Shown: positions 19,100 through 28,351 of the stretch, in pieces
How positions within the stretch are numbered: position 1 is the first letter of the stretch
How the letters are laid out: every line of letters starts with the position of its first letter
From: Deefgea chitinilytica
GTDB lineage: Bacteria > Pseudomonadota > Gammaproteobacteria > Burkholderiales > Chitinibacteraceae
Reading direction: 5' to 3'
Length of the DNA: 64,000 bases
Assembly (NCBI RefSeq): GCF_016881405.1
Contig: NZ_WOFE01000002.1
Coordinates: 372,001 to 436,000, forward strand
The notes under the pieces: generated by a model
Seen by the model: the letters and a program-made list of their open reading frames with translations, nothing else
Database searches by the model: none
What the model was told of the DNA's origin: nothing
Made by a program: the position numbers and the translations under genes

Positions 19100-20002
19100 A
19101 TGTTTGCTCGAATTACTTCTTCATTCTTTGCCGCATTGACTGCTTTCAGTGTGGTCACTTCCCCTGCTGTTTTAGCGGCGCCCAATAATCAAGCCATTTT
19201 GTGGAAAGTAGAAAAAGAAAACACCCCTCATTCTTGGCTACTGGCCACGATCCCAGCAACGACAGCACAACTGGCTGAGTTTAATCCCTCCACTCAAAAA
19301 GCACTCAGCGAAGCAAAATATATCGGCACCGAGTTTCATAATGACATTAATTCTGTCGTTGAAATGGCGCAAAATATGCTGGATGACAAGCCCAGCCTAG
19401 AGCAAAAAATCGGCAAAGATGCCTTTGCCAAGTTAGTACCATTACTAGAAGCTCGCGGTTATCCAAGTAGCGTTACAGCGAAGCTCAAGCCATGGGCTGC
19501 CATCATGATGCTACTTTCTCCTCGCCCAGCCAAAGAAATTATTCCTATGGATGATCGCCTACTGAAATACACCATGGAGAATAGCCGTAAATACTTTGCC
19601 GTCGAAACTGTTGAGCAACAGTTGGCACCTTATAAAGCGATTCCCGCTGACAAACAAATTCCGGTATTAAACGCTTTAATTAAGAACGAAAGTAAATTAG
19701 AACAAAACTTCAGCAAAATCATCGCGGCCTATCAGCAACAAGACTTAGAAAAAGTAAAGCAATTGCTACAAGATGAAACCATTGCGATGGAGCCCAAAGA
19801 GCGTGAATGGTATAAGCAGTGGCGTCTACAAACCATCAGCCAACGCAATAAGGTGATTGTGGAACGCCTCAAAATTCCTTTTGAAAAAGGAGATTCATTC
19901 GTCGGAATTGGTGCCGCACAATTACCAGGCAAAGATGGACTGTTAGCACAACTGCGCGCAGCGGGTTACCGTGTTTCACCAGTGACCAAGGCGAGCAAAT
20001 AA
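19100..20002 (+). CDS. TraB/GumN-like exported protein lacking motif histidines
   Basis: A 300-residue protein with a signal peptide (cleavage likely after VLA, about residue 26). Length and layout match the TraB/GumN (TIKI-like) family: an N-terminal SxLLGT-type strand, a helical middle with ETVEQQLAPY, and a C-terminal VGxGAAxLPGxxGLLxxLxxxGYxV. Family members carry two GxxH motifs thought to bind metal. Here the first reads ATIP (49-52) and the second GAAQ (271-274), so both histidines are gone, while the rest of the fold is kept. Metal-dependent peptidase activity is therefore doubtful. The stop overlaps the start of the next gene (TAATG). Confidence 0.8.
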   Translation: MFARITSSFFAALTAFSVVTSPAVLAAPNNQAILWKVEKENTPHSWLLATIPATTAQLAEFNPSTQKALSEAKYIGTEFHNDINSVVEMAQNMLDDKPSLEQKIGKDAFAKLVPLLEARGYPSSVTAKLKPWAAIMMLLSPRPAKEIIPMDDRLLKYTMENSRKYFAVETVEQQLAPYKAIPADKQIPVLNALIKNESKLEQNFSKIIAAYQQQDLEKVKQLLQDETIAMEPKEREWYKQWRLQTISQRNKVIVERLKIPFEKGDSFVGIGAAQLPGKDGLLAQLRAAGYRVSPVTKASK

Positions 20003-21042
20003 TGATCGCAACTCGAACTTTGCCTGGCACAGAGCTATCCGTATCTAGCCTGTGCTTGGGCACCATGACTTTCGGTGAACAAAACACTGAAGCCGAGGCT
20101 CATGCTCAGCTCAATCGTGCAATGGAATGCGGGATTAACTTTATCGATACCGCAGAAATGTACCCTGTGCCAGCCAAAGCGTCGAGTCAAGGCTTGACTG
20201 AATTGTATGTAGGGAGTTGGCTCAAGCAACAAGCACGTGACAAAATTATTCTTGCCAGCAAAGTAGCGGGCCCCAATCGCGGAATGGAATGGATTCGTGG
20301 CGGACCTCAACTCAATCGGGCGCAAATTATTGCGGCATGTGATGCAAGTTTGCAGCGCTTAAACACAGACTACATCGATTTATATCAACTGCATTGGCCT
20401 GCTCGGCATGTTCCGATGTTTGGTCAAACCTACTATGAACCCAGCCAAGAATATAGTAATACACCGACCATATTCGAGCAATTATCTGCCTTAAACGAAT
20501 TGGTACAGCAAGGCAAGGTTCGCTATATTGGTGTTTCTAATGAAACACCTTGGGGCGTTTCAGCCTTCATCAAGCTAGCGGAACAGCACAACTTACCTCG
20601 CATTTGCACAATCCAGAATGTTTACAACTTAATCAATCGAAATTATGACCATGGATTAAGTGAAACTTGCCATCGGGAACATGTCAGCTTATTGGCCTAT
20701 AGCCCTCTTGCATTTGGTTTGCTCAGCGGTAAATATCTCGACAATCCTGCTGCCGATGGCCGTATGAACCGTTTTGCCAATTTTGGCCAGCGTTACCTGA
20801 AACCACAAGTGACACCTGCCGTGGCCGCATTTTGTGAGTTAGCAAAGCGCCATAACATTAGTCCTACACAAATGGCTTTAGCATGGCTGCAAAGCCGTTG
20901 GTATATTGCAAGCACAATTATTGGTGCAACGAATTTGCAACAGCTTAATGAGAATATTGCCAGCTCAAGCACCACACTCAGCCAAGACTTACTCAACGAA
21001 ATCGAAGCAATACATCGTATTTCTCCAAGTCCAGCGCAGTAA
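20002..21042 (+). CDS. Aldo/keto reductase, Tas-like
   Basis: A 346-residue NADPH-dependent oxidoreductase with a TIM-barrel fold. The catalytic tetrad is visible: Asp and Tyr in NFIDTAEMYPVP, Lys in KIILASKVAGPN, and His in LYQLHWPARH. The nucleotide-binding end is in IIGATNLQQLNENI. The long insert HVPMFGQTYYEP is shared with E. coli Tas. The physiological substrate is unknown. It overlaps the upstream TraB-like gene by one base and is translationally coupled to it. A strong bidirectional terminator follows. Confidence 0.9.
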   Translation: MIATRTLPGTELSVSSLCLGTMTFGEQNTEAEAHAQLNRAMECGINFIDTAEMYPVPAKASSQGLTELYVGSWLKQQARDKIILASKVAGPNRGMEWIRGGPQLNRAQIIAACDASLQRLNTDYIDLYQLHWPARHVPMFGQTYYEPSQEYSNTPTIFEQLSALNELVQQGKVRYIGVSNETPWGVSAFIKLAEQHNLPRICTIQNVYNLINRNYDHGLSETCHREHVSLLAYSPLAFGLLSGKYLDNPAADGRMNRFANFGQRYLKPQVTPAVAAFCELAKRHNISPTQMALAWLQSRWYIASTIIGATNLQQLNENIASSSTTLSQDLLNEIEAIHRISPSPAQ

Positions 21043-21074
21043 TTTTAAGAATCGTTCTCTCAATTGCAGACAAT

Positions 21075-21106
21075 AAAAAAGCCGCTCAAATTGAGCGGCT
21101 TTTTTA
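21075..21106. terminator. Bidirectional terminator
   Basis: AAAAAAGCCGCTCAA and TTGAGCGGCTTTTTT are perfect 15-bp arms around a single A. It serves both the aldo/keto reductase gene and the convergent ABC transporter ATPase gene. Confidence 0.93.
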
Positions 21107-21122
21107 TTGAACAAACCTGCGA

Positions 21123-22226
21123 TTAGCGGTTACGCTTAAATGCCAAACCTTCTGCATCAAACAACATGCAATGCTTCTCTGGGAACACCACACGTACTGT
21201 GTCACCAAATTTCAATGCCGTCATATGCGCAGGCAATTTCAAGCAAATGATTTCATTGATACCAGGAATTTCAACGTAAGCCAATACGATATCACCCAAG
21301 TGCTCAACCAAGTCAATCTTCGCTGGAATTGAGCCAGCAACGCTTTCATCTGCCAATTCAATATGCTCAGGACGAATACCCAAAGTGACTTTGTCGCCAA
21401 CTTTAGCATTACCAGCCTGAACTGCTGCGCGTGCAGTAATGCCTTTTGGCAAGCGAACCACTGCAGCACCTTGTTCAACAGACACCAATTGTGATTCAAA
21501 TAGATTCATTTTTGGCGAACCCAAGAAACTTGCAACAAACAAGTTCGATGGGTTTTCATACATTTCTAACGGGCTACCCACTTGCTGAATCACGCCGGCA
21601 TTAAATACGACGATACGGTCAGCCAAAGTCATTGCTTCAACCTGGTCGTGTGTCACATAGAGCATGGTCGTTTTGAGTTCTTGGTGCAATTTAGACAACT
21701 CAACGCGCATGTTCAAACGCAATGATGCATCCAAATTAGACAATGGCTCATCGAGCAAGAATACTTTTGGATTGCGAACAATCGCACGACCAATCGCGAC
21801 ACGTTGACGTTGACCACCTGACAATGCTTTTGGCTTGCGATCCAGTAAATGCGTCATTTGCAAAATTTCAGCTGCTTTTTTAACGCGCTGATCGATATCT
21901 GCTTTTGGTGTACCAGCAAGTTTTAGCGCAAAGGCCATATTGTCATACACAGTCATATGTGGGTACAGGGCGTATGATTGAAACACCATCGCAATACCAC
22001 GTTTAGAGGCATGAACATCATTAGCCAATGTATCACCAATGTACAACTCGCCAGCAGTAATCTCTTCCAAGCCTGCAATCATACGCATCATCGTAGATTT
22101 ACCGCAGCCAGATGGACCTACGAATACGATAAATTCACCATCTTTAATTTCTAAATCGACACCTTTAATCACGCAAACATCTTTGGTGTAATTTTTCTTA
22201 ACATTTTTAAGAGTAATGCTAGCCAT
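21123..22226 (-). CDS. Carbohydrate ABC transporter ATP-binding protein (UgpC/MsmK/MalK type)
   Basis: A 367-residue ATPase that powers the importer encoded by the three genes upstream of it. Walker [10 protein letters not shown] at about 38-46, Q-loop in [13 protein letters not shown], signature [14 protein letters not shown], Walker [13 protein letters not shown], and the switch His in YVTHDQ. The C-terminal 130 residues form the OB-fold regulatory domain of the MalK class (LGIRPEH). This class often serves several sugar transporters. AGGAA precedes the ATG. It is last in the transporter operon, 58 bp after the permease. Confidence 0.94.
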   Translation of the reverse strand: MASITLKNVKKNYTKDVCVIKGVDLEIKDGEFIVFVGPSGCGKSTMMRMIAGLEEITAGELYIGDTLANDVHASKRGIAMVFQSYALYPHMTVYDNMAFALKLAGTPKADIDQRVKKAAEILQMTHLLDRKPKALSGGQRQRVAIGRAIVRNPKVFLLDEPLSNLDASLRLNMRVELSKLHQELKTTMLYVTHDQVEAMTLADRIVVFNAGVIQQVGSPLEMYENPSNLFVASFLGSPKMNLFESQLVSVEQGAAVVRLPKGITARAAVQAGNAKVGDKVTLGIRPEHIELADESVAGSIPAKIDLVEHLGDIVLAYVEIPGINEIICLKLPAHMTALKFGDTVRVVFPEKHCMLFDAEGLAFKRNR

Positions 22227-22284
22227 TTTTAATATTCCTTAATTCTGAATTGGGTATTTGATAAAGCGCCAATACACAAGCATC

Positions 22285-23217
22285 TTATTTAACTGCGCCA
22301 TCCATACCAGAGATAAAGTAGCGCTGCGTGAAGGCAAAGAAAATCAATACAGGGATTACAGTCAGAATAATGGCTGCCATCAGTGTATTTTGCGAACCAG
22401 CTAATGGGCCAGTTAAATCATTAAACACACCAACTGCCAATGGCTGCATCTCTTTTGCCCGCATAATAATCGACGGCCAAATAAAGTCATTCCAAGTATT
22501 CACCAACGTGAAAATACTCAATGCCGCAATAGAAGGCACGGTCACCGGCAACATCACACGCCATAAAATTTGCATCTCAGTCGCACCGTCAACGCGTGCA
22601 GCATCGATCAAATCTTGTGGAACAGCTTCAAATGCTTGCTTCATCAAAAAGATGCCGAATGCCCCAGCAACACCTGGTGCGATTACAGCGAAATAACTAT
22701 TTACACCAACAAAACGCTTCCAAGTTTCATCAGGGCTACCCAATATAGCTTGCAATTCATTCATCCAACGTCCCATGTTTGAAACAGTAATGTAGTTCGA
22801 TACAAAACCAGCCTCAATCGGGAGCATCAAAGTTGCAATAATTGCAACAAAGATAAAATTACGACCAAAGAATCTCATACGTGCTAATGGATATGCCGCC
22901 AGTAGAGAAATAATTGCCGTAAATACTACTGAAAATCCAGAAATGACTACCGAATTGAAAAAGTATCTTGAAAATGGAATTTCAATAAAAACTCGTTCAA
23001 ACCAAATCATAGTCATGCCAAAGGTGTAATTACCATCTGCGTCAGGTGTAGTTGGTAAAAAACCTTGTGGAAATTTATATGCCGTTGAACCGTCTTGGGA
23101 CAGCGCAAATGATAGCGCCCATACCAAAGGAAACACGGTAAAAAAGGCAAACAAAATCAAGCCGCTGTAATGTGCCGTAATCGCTATGGCTTGGCGGACT
23201 GCTTTACTTTTAAACAT
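22285..23217 (-). CDS. Carbohydrate ABC transporter permease, MalG type
   Basis: A 310-residue inner-membrane permease with six helices. The cytoplasmic EAA loop reads DLIDAARVDGATEMQILWRVMLPVTVPS, the contact for the ATPase. The N-terminal helix (LILFAFFTVFPLVWALSFAL) and the C-terminus FTQRYFISGMDGAVK are typical of MalG-type proteins. A periplasmic insert between the second and fourth helices contains the acidic and aromatic stretch around LGSPDETWKRF. It follows the MalF-type gene by 20 bp and clearly works with it as a heterodimer. Confidence 0.94.
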   Translation of the reverse strand: MFKSKAVRQAIAITAHYSGLILFAFFTVFPLVWALSFALSQDGSTAYKFPQGFLPTTPDADGNYTFGMTMIWFERVFIEIPFSRYFFNSVVISGFSVVFTAIISLLAAYPLARMRFFGRNFIFVAIIATLMLPIEAGFVSNYITVSNMGRWMNELQAILGSPDETWKRFVGVNSYFAVIAPGVAGAFGIFLMKQAFEAVPQDLIDAARVDGATEMQILWRVMLPVTVPSIAALSIFTLVNTWNDFIWPSIIMRAKEMQPLAVGVFNDLTGPLAGSQNTLMAAIILTVIPVLIFFAFTQRYFISGMDGAVK

Positions 23218-23237
23218 AACAATTCTCCTCTATGTTC

Positions 23238-24116
23238 TTATTGTTTTTCGCCAAAGAAGCGGAATTGAATCGCCGCAAGCAGCACGCAGAAGAAGGTCAC
23301 TACCAAACCTGCCGCAGCCGATGTACCGAAACTGAAGTTTTTAAACGCCTGATCATAAACATAAAACAGCGCGGTATAGGTTTCTGCTTTACCAGATGTC
23401 AGTACCACAACCTCCTGGAATACTTTCAACGCACCAATCGTTGACAGCATCGTACACAGCAGAATGGTTGGTTTCATCATCGGCACTGTAATTTTCCAAA
23501 AACGATCCCAAGCATTCGCGCCATCCAGAATAGCTGCTTCTTCAACTTCGCTCGGAATTCCCTGCAAACCAGCAAGGTAAAGCACCATGTAGTAACCCAA
23601 ACCTTTCCAGAAGGTAAACAACATAATTGAGTACATTGCGATACTTGGATTACCTAGCCAGTCGATTTCGAGCATTTTGCTTGGCGGCAGCAAAAAGAAG
23701 AAATGACCAATCGATGACAAAATCGCATTGAGCATACCTGTGTAGTTCAATACAAAAGACCAAACCACGCCGGCAATAGAAATTGCTGTAATTACAGGGA
23801 CATAGTAAACCGCACGAAAGAATGTCATCCCTGGTAACTTGTTATTTACTAGCTTAGCAATCAGCAAAGAAAACAACTGAATTGGCGGCACTACTAACAA
23901 GAAAAACAATGAGTTTTTTACTGCTTGATGAAACAGCGGATCTTCCCAAATTTGCTTAAAGTTAGCAAAGTTGTTCCACGTTGTGGCTCCCCCTGCGATT
24001 TCATAATCATGAAAAGCCAAATAGGTGTTAAAACCCACAGGCCAAAAAACAAAAATACCCATCAGAATCAAGGCTGGTGCCAAGAAAAAGTAGGCTAACA
24101 AGTTGGAGTTTTTCAC
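23238..24116 (-). CDS. Carbohydrate ABC transporter permease, MalF type
   Basis: A 292-residue six-helix permease. The first helix is AYFFLAPALILMGIFVFWPVGF, and the EAA loop is EVEEAAILDGANAWDRFWKITVPMMKP. It forms the membrane channel with the next gene's product. The gap to the upstream binding-protein gene is 371 bp and contains a strong terminator, so the permeases are probably made at a lower level than the binding protein, or from their own promoter. Confidence 0.93.
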   Translation of the reverse strand: MKNSNLLAYFFLAPALILMGIFVFWPVGFNTYLAFHDYEIAGGATTWNNFANFKQIWEDPLFHQAVKNSLFFLLVVPPIQLFSLLIAKLVNNKLPGMTFFRAVYYVPVITAISIAGVVWSFVLNYTGMLNAILSSIGHFFFLLPPSKMLEIDWLGNPSIAMYSIMLFTFWKGLGYYMVLYLAGLQGIPSEVEEAAILDGANAWDRFWKITVPMMKPTILLCTMLSTIGALKVFQEVVVLTSGKAETYTALFYVYDQAFKNFSFGTSAAAGLVVTFFCVLLAAIQFRFFGEKQ

Positions 24117-24430
24117 GTTTCGACTCTTCAGTGCGTTACAGACAAGGTAGATAATAACTCAAACCGCGTAAATTGTGACTTGATATTAACCAAACCCATG
24201 TGATTTACAATCAAGCAATTATAACTTAGCAATCCCTTTTTTGCACATTTACACTGTATTTTTGGCAATCCAAAATTAAAAACCATAACCGCTAGCATCT
24301 TGATCGCTAATTTACTGCAACAATACAGTGCAGAAGTAAAAAAAATTGCATCACAATAGTGCGACAGAAAGTAATGATAAATTTGAGGTAAGCAAATTAA
24401 AATAAAACACAAGGAATTACTGCACCGCAC
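24117..24430. other. AT-rich spacer before the permease genes
   Basis: No gene is supported here. A 100-codon frame on the minus strand is rich in Cys, Tyr and Leu, has no ribosome site and looks like translated noncoding DNA. The stretch may hold a promoter for the permeases. ACTGTATT near 24248 and AATACAGT near 24324 form a wide inverted repeat of unknown meaning. Confidence 0.35.
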
Positions 24431-24467
24431 AAATAAAAATGGCGGTAATGCTTAAGCATTACCGCCA
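24431..24467 (-). terminator. Strong terminator after the sugar-binding protein gene
   Basis: The sequence from 24440 to 24467 is a perfect 28-bp palindrome (TGGCGGTAATGCTT and its complement). On the minus strand it is followed by TTTTTATTT. It lies 21 bp past the binding-protein stop. Placed inside the transporter unit, it would give more binding protein than permease, as malE-malF spacers do. Confidence 0.9.
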
Positions 24468-24487
24468 CTAAATTTATTCAGTAAATA

Positions 24488-25732
24488 TTATTTACCGAAT
24501 GCTTTGTTCCAAGCTGCAACTGCTTCGTCCAAAGCTTGTTGAACTGGGATACGGCCTTGAATAGCAGCATCGATCTTATCGTTCATTACTTTAGTCAAAG
24601 CTGCTTCGTCAGCACCAGCTGGCAAATCTTTTACCATGAAGTGACGAGTTTTATCGATTACCATGCCACCCATTTTGAATGCTTTCTTGCCTGGGTCAGT
24701 CATGTCGTTCAAAGCTGGATCTTTAGCAGCTGCTGCATTTGCCAATTTAGTAGATGCAAATGTGTAAGAAGCTTTAGCAAATTGCTCTTGAGCCCATTCA
24801 CCAGTGATGAAGTTACCAACAACACCTACTGATTTCATGTCTTTTTGGCCTTTTGGAACTACGTACATAGTAGTCCAACCACCAAATGCCAATTTGCCGC
24901 TATCACCCAATGGGAATGCAGTTACGTCAGCTGCTTTGTAAGCTGCTGGGTTTGCATCTTTAATTTTCTTAACTGCATGGCCGCCTTCAGCGAACATAGC
25001 AAAGCTGTTGTTTGCAAAACCAGCGATTTGCTTGTCAAAGTCAAGATTCACGTCTTTAACGATGATGCCTTCTTTATAAGCGTCAGCAAATTTTTGCACC
25101 AAAGCTACGTGTTTTGGGCTATTGAAAGCTGCTTTGCCATTTGCCATCAATGGCAAACCTTCAAACATGAACCAGCCAGTGAAGCCGTCTTGAAGTTTAG
25201 AAGCCCAGCCTGGTTTGCCAGTAGCTGCTTTGATTTTACGAGCTGCAGCAAATACGTCATCCAAAGATTTGAACTCTGGTTTAACGCCTGCTTTAGCAAA
25301 CATTTCTTTGTTGAAAACCATAACAGCAGTTACTTGGTAAGATGGGAAACCAAAGATCTTGCCGTCAACAGTTGCATTTTGCAAAGCTGCAGAAGTAAAT
25401 TGTGCTTTGTTGATGATGCTGTCAACTGGAGTCAACAACTTACCAGACATTTCATTCATCCAGTCAGTTGGAACCAATGCCAAGCCTGGTACGTTACCTT
25501 CAGCAACAGCAGCAACGATTGCTGGCTTCATTGCGCCCCAGCCCAAATCTTTGTGAACTAGTTCGATGCCATTGTTCAAGCTGTTGAATTTAGCAACAAC
25601 TTCTTTGTGGTATGCATCGTAAGTTGGTGCCAAAGAGTGAGACCAGAACTCAACTTTAGTAGCAGCTTGAGCTGTTACAACAGAAGCAGCGAAAAGTGCT
25701 GCACCAACAAGAACGGAACGTTTAAAGTTCAT
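24488..25732 (-). CDS. Extracellular sugar-binding protein of an ABC transporter
   Basis: A 414-residue periplasmic protein of solute-binding family 1. A signal peptide ends near AQA at residue 23; there is no lipobox, so it is free in the periplasm. Family features are VEFWSHSLAPTYDAYHKEVVAKFN at the start of the mature protein, FGFPSYQVTAVMVFNKEMFAKAG, and FGGWTTMYVVPKG. The ligand is not readable from sequence. A GlcNAc or chitooligosaccharide ligand is inferred from the linked GlcNAc-type kinase and GntR regulator. Codon use is highly biased (repeated GCT and AAA), which suggests strong expression. Confidence 0.9.
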   Translation of the reverse strand: MNFKRSVLVGAALFAASVVTAQAATKVEFWSHSLAPTYDAYHKEVVAKFNSLNNGIELVHKDLGWGAMKPAIVAAVAEGNVPGLALVPTDWMNEMSGKLLTPVDSIINKAQFTSAALQNATVDGKIFGFPSYQVTAVMVFNKEMFAKAGVKPEFKSLDDVFAAARKIKAATGKPGWASKLQDGFTGWFMFEGLPLMANGKAAFNSPKHVALVQKFADAYKEGIIVKDVNLDFDKQIAGFANNSFAMFAEGGHAVKKIKDANPAAYKAADVTAFPLGDSGKLAFGGWTTMYVVPKGQKDMKSVGVVGNFITGEWAQEQFAKASYTFASTKLANAAAAKDPALNDMTDPGKKAFKMGGMVIDKTRHFMVKDLPAGADEAALTKVMNDKIDAAIQGRIPVQQALDEAVAAWNKAFGK

Positions 25733-26396
25733 AACAACTCCTAAAATTTAACATTAAATCTAGCAACACAAAGGATGCAGGAAAAAGGCGCAAGTCAAAA
25801 ACTGCAAAACTACTTTAAGGCACAACAAATTTCAGCGTCAACTTTAAAGGAAAAAATCAGCACCTAAATGTAACAACCTAACAAGGCTTGGGCTCCGCCA
25901 AATCTTTGCGAAGTCAGCTAATTTTCCAAATCAGCACTTGGCACATTCAGCTCACCAGTCAAGCTAATACTATGTAAGCTGCTGTTTGACACTACGGGAG
26001 CTAGATTACCGTAAATCGTGAATGGGGTGAACTCTGTTACTTGGTTCACAAGAAGGGTTTAGCGCCTAAATATTCAAGACGACACAGCTTAATTTGTCTG
26101 ATTACCCTACTTGCATACAGAGAAATATGTAGGCAATACCCCTAACACATTCTGCAATACTACAAACTGGTAGTACAAAGCCAAAAAATCCTAATTAAAA
26201 ACAAGAAAATAAGCCGACTTTTGATATATCCATGTAGCAAACTACAAAACAACCTGCACGCACCACGTCAAAAAGTACATTTTTTAAAAGTAACCTTCGC
26301 TGAAAATAGCAGCCTCAAGAGCTGATTCATGCTGCATTTTTAAGCAAATAAACTTATTTGTATTTTGTATTTTTTTGTATCAAAGCTGCAACACTA
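25733..26396. promoter_or_regulatory. 664-bp promoter region of the sugar-binding protein gene with palindromes
   Basis: No gene is present. Three operator-like inverted repeats occur: GTGAAC-N11-GTTCAC (26027-26049), TACTAC-N6-GTAGTA (26158-26175) and TGTAG-CAAA-CTACA (26233-26246). The last two share CTAC/GTAG half-sites. The adjacent GntR regulator may bind one or more of them, but none equals the DasR/NagR-type TGGTCTAGACCA consensus. The region is AT-rich and much longer than the other spacers here. Confidence 0.4.
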
Positions 26397-26443
26397 GCAA
26401 TAAAAATGGCGTGTAGACCGTCGCCTCACGCCATTTTTATTGC
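26391..26443 (-). terminator. Terminator after the GntR gene
   Basis: GCAATAAAAATGGCGTG and its exact complement form a 17-bp stem around a 13-base loop, on the minus strand just past the GntR stop. The string CGCCATTTTTATT recurs here as in two other terminators of this window. Confidence 0.88.
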
Positions 26444-26457
26444 AATGTTTTCAAGTT

Positions 26458-27198
26458 CTATCTATAAAGTTCGACGACAAAATCATAGTAGTCACTTCTA
26501 AACCAAGAGTGAGTTAGCTCAATAGCCGAACCATCATCCAAGTAACCAACCCGCGTTAAATGCAGCATCGCAGCACCAGTCTCGACACCGGTCAGTTTAG
26601 CCAGCTCTTCGGTTGCATTAATAGCACCAATATTTTGAATCGCTCTAACTACGCTAATATTGGCCTCTCGCATAAATTCATACAAAGACTCGCCAATCAG
26701 CTCAGGCTCTGGCACGTAGTGAAATGGTAATGAGGTATGCTCAACCGCCATTACCACATCGTTAGCCAACCGCAACCGCTCTAAATGAGCTACTCGACTA
26801 TTTGGATTCAAATTCAATCGAAGCAGCTCTTCTGAACCTGCCAATACAATTTCACGCTTTAGCCACTTCGATGAAGGACGAAAGCCGCGCTGTTTCAGCA
26901 TTTCAGACAGATTGGTCAAACGTGTCAAAGGCTGCTCAAGCTTTGGCGTGATATAAGTGCCAGAGCCTTGACGACGCAAGATCAAACCTTGCTCAAACAA
27001 CAAATCCAAGGCTTTACGCGCGGTAACTCGTGAAATCCCAAGCACATCACAAAACATTCGCTCGGACGGAAGGGGGTCATCCGCTTTCCAAAACCCAGCA
27101 TGAATTGCTGCGGCAAGCTTGTGACCAAACTGCAAATATAACGGTGTTGCACTGTCATTATCCGGCTTGAGCACTAACAGCTTATTTTGGTTTTGCAT
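26458..27198 (-). CDS. GntR family regulator with UTRA domain (NagR/DasR-like)
   Basis: A 246-residue repressor-type protein. Residues 15-85 are the GntR winged helix: PLYLQFGHKLAAAIHAG, LPSERMFCDVLGISRVTARKALDLL, and GLILRRQGSGTYI. Residues 95-240 form a UTRA effector domain, which in NagR/DasR binds amino-sugar phosphates such as GlcNAc-6-P or GlcN-6-P. It lies 27 bp after the kinase gene in the same unit and next to the sugar-binding protein gene, so it most likely controls this cluster. A GGGG-rich ribosome site precedes the ATG. Confidence 0.9.
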   Translation of the reverse strand: MQNQNKLLVLKPDNDSATPLYLQFGHKLAAAIHAGFWKADDPLPSERMFCDVLGISRVTARKALDLLFEQGLILRRQGSGTYITPKLEQPLTRLTNLSEMLKQRGFRPSSKWLKREIVLAGSEELLRLNLNPNSRVAHLERLRLANDVVMAVEHTSLPFHYVPEPELIGESLYEFMREANISVVRAIQNIGAINATEELAKLTGVETGAAMLHLTRVGYLDDGSAIELTHSWFRSDYYDFVVELYR

Positions 27199-27225
27199 CC
27201 CCGACCCCCCAATTCCATTAGCGGA

Positions 27226-28104
27226 TTACTTAAACTCACGAGCAATCAAAATTAATGCACCAGCACAGGAATCTTTCTGCGCCCGTGTTGTGCTGGCTAG
27301 AAACTCTGCCGGCATATAAGGACGCAAGGCTTCTGATAACCCACCACCACAAATTGCAATCGGCAAATCAGGCGCAGAAGCACGTAAAGCTAAGCCAATA
27401 TTTTCAATTTCACGGCCAGCATCCAGCAAAAACGCTTTCGCATACTCATCAGTTTCGCCGAACTGAACCACCGCTGGCGATAATGTAGCGCATTCGCTTT
27501 GCTTCATTTTACCCATCCACTCAAATACTTTTTCACGTGTATTTCCCGTGATAGAGAGCAGTTTTTCACCAAATGGTGTTACTGGACGACGGCCATCCAT
27601 AATGCGCTGTACATGATTAATCGCTTTCAAGCCAAGATAAGCCCCCGAGCCCTCATCCGAGGTTGGGAATCCCCAGCCACCGACTTCAAGTCGAGTGCCA
27701 TCAGCCAGCCACGCCTCACCAATCGAACCTGTTCCGATTGCAATAATGCCGCCATGTTGACCATTATGTGCGCCCAATAAGGTCGAATAACCATCCGTTT
27801 CAACCACAATCTTTGCAAAGCCTGGGTTTTTAGCCGTAAATTCATCGGCCCACGCTTTCACGGTGACGCCTGACAAACCAAAGCCCACAGCGCATTGGCT
27901 AAAATCAGGCTCATCAATGCCTAATGCTTTAAAGCCATCATAAATCGCTTGAGTAATATTGGCCCACGCTTTATCAATTCCCTGCCCCAAAGCCGAAGGA
28001 CCAGCCTCAGCACGCAGCTTCTCAACACCATCCAGTCCTGCGATACAAATGCGTGTACCTGTACCACCACCATCAACACCAATCAAATACTGAATATTGC
28101 TCAT
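27226..28104 (-). CDS. N-acetylglucosamine kinase-like (BadF/BadG family) protein
   Basis: A 292-residue member of the BadF/BadG/BcrA/BcrD ATPase family, the group that holds eukaryotic-type GlcNAc and glucosamine kinases. The phosphate-1 motif is IGVDGGGTGTRICIAG (residues 8-23), followed by VVETDGYSTLLGAH, the phosphate-2-like GGIIAIGTGSIGEAW, GWGFPTSDEGSGAYLG, and the adenosine-like motif AICGGGLSEALRPY. It would phosphorylate an imported amino sugar in the cytoplasm. The kinase, regulator and transporter together support an amino-sugar use system. Substrate is inferred. Confidence 0.88.
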   Translation of the reverse strand: MSNIQYLIGVDGGGTGTRICIAGLDGVEKLRAEAGPSALGQGIDKAWANITQAIYDGFKALGIDEPDFSQCAVGFGLSGVTVKAWADEFTAKNPGFAKIVVETDGYSTLLGAHNGQHGGIIAIGTGSIGEAWLADGTRLEVGGWGFPTSDEGSGAYLGLKAINHVQRIMDGRRPVTPFGEKLLSITGNTREKVFEWMGKMKQSECATLSPAVVQFGETDEYAKAFLLDAGREIENIGLALRASAPDLPIAICGGGLSEALRPYMPAEFLASTTRAQKDSCAGALILIAREFK

Positions 28105-28302
28105 TTCTTTTTCCTTCTTGTGAAGAGATAGCCGATTGACCTAATTCAAAATAGAACTTAAAGACCACTTTGGAAGTAAATTATTTGTCGTCAGCGCTTA
28201 AACCAACAAAACCAAGCCTTAAACTCAATACCTAGCGTGAAACATCAATGCAACAAACGTACCAATTTAGTCAGCCCGACCTCAATTGTCAATTGTGCAT
28301 GC

Positions 28303-28338
28303 AATAAAAAACGCCCGATTTCTCGGGCGTTTGTTTTC
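28303..28338 (-). terminator. Terminator after cysH
   Basis: AAACGCCCGA and TCGGGCGTTT form a perfect 10-bp stem with a TTTC loop. On the minus strand TTTTTT follows. It lies 14 bp past the cysH stop and separates it from the kinase-GntR unit. The flanking 28105-28302 is the kinase promoter region, in which I see nothing else firm. Confidence 0.88.
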
Positions 28339-28351
28339 AAACAACAATCAC

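Noticed and set aside
24128-24430. A 100-codon frame on the minus strand before the permease genes
   Set aside because: No ribosome site, a Cys/Tyr/Leu-rich composition, and AT-rich noncoding character.
24845-25561. A 238-codon open frame on the plus strand
   Set aside because: It is antisense to the sugar-binding protein gene, whose protein is clearly real. The frame is rich in Cys, Phe, Ser and Trp and exists because of the biased codon use of the true gene.
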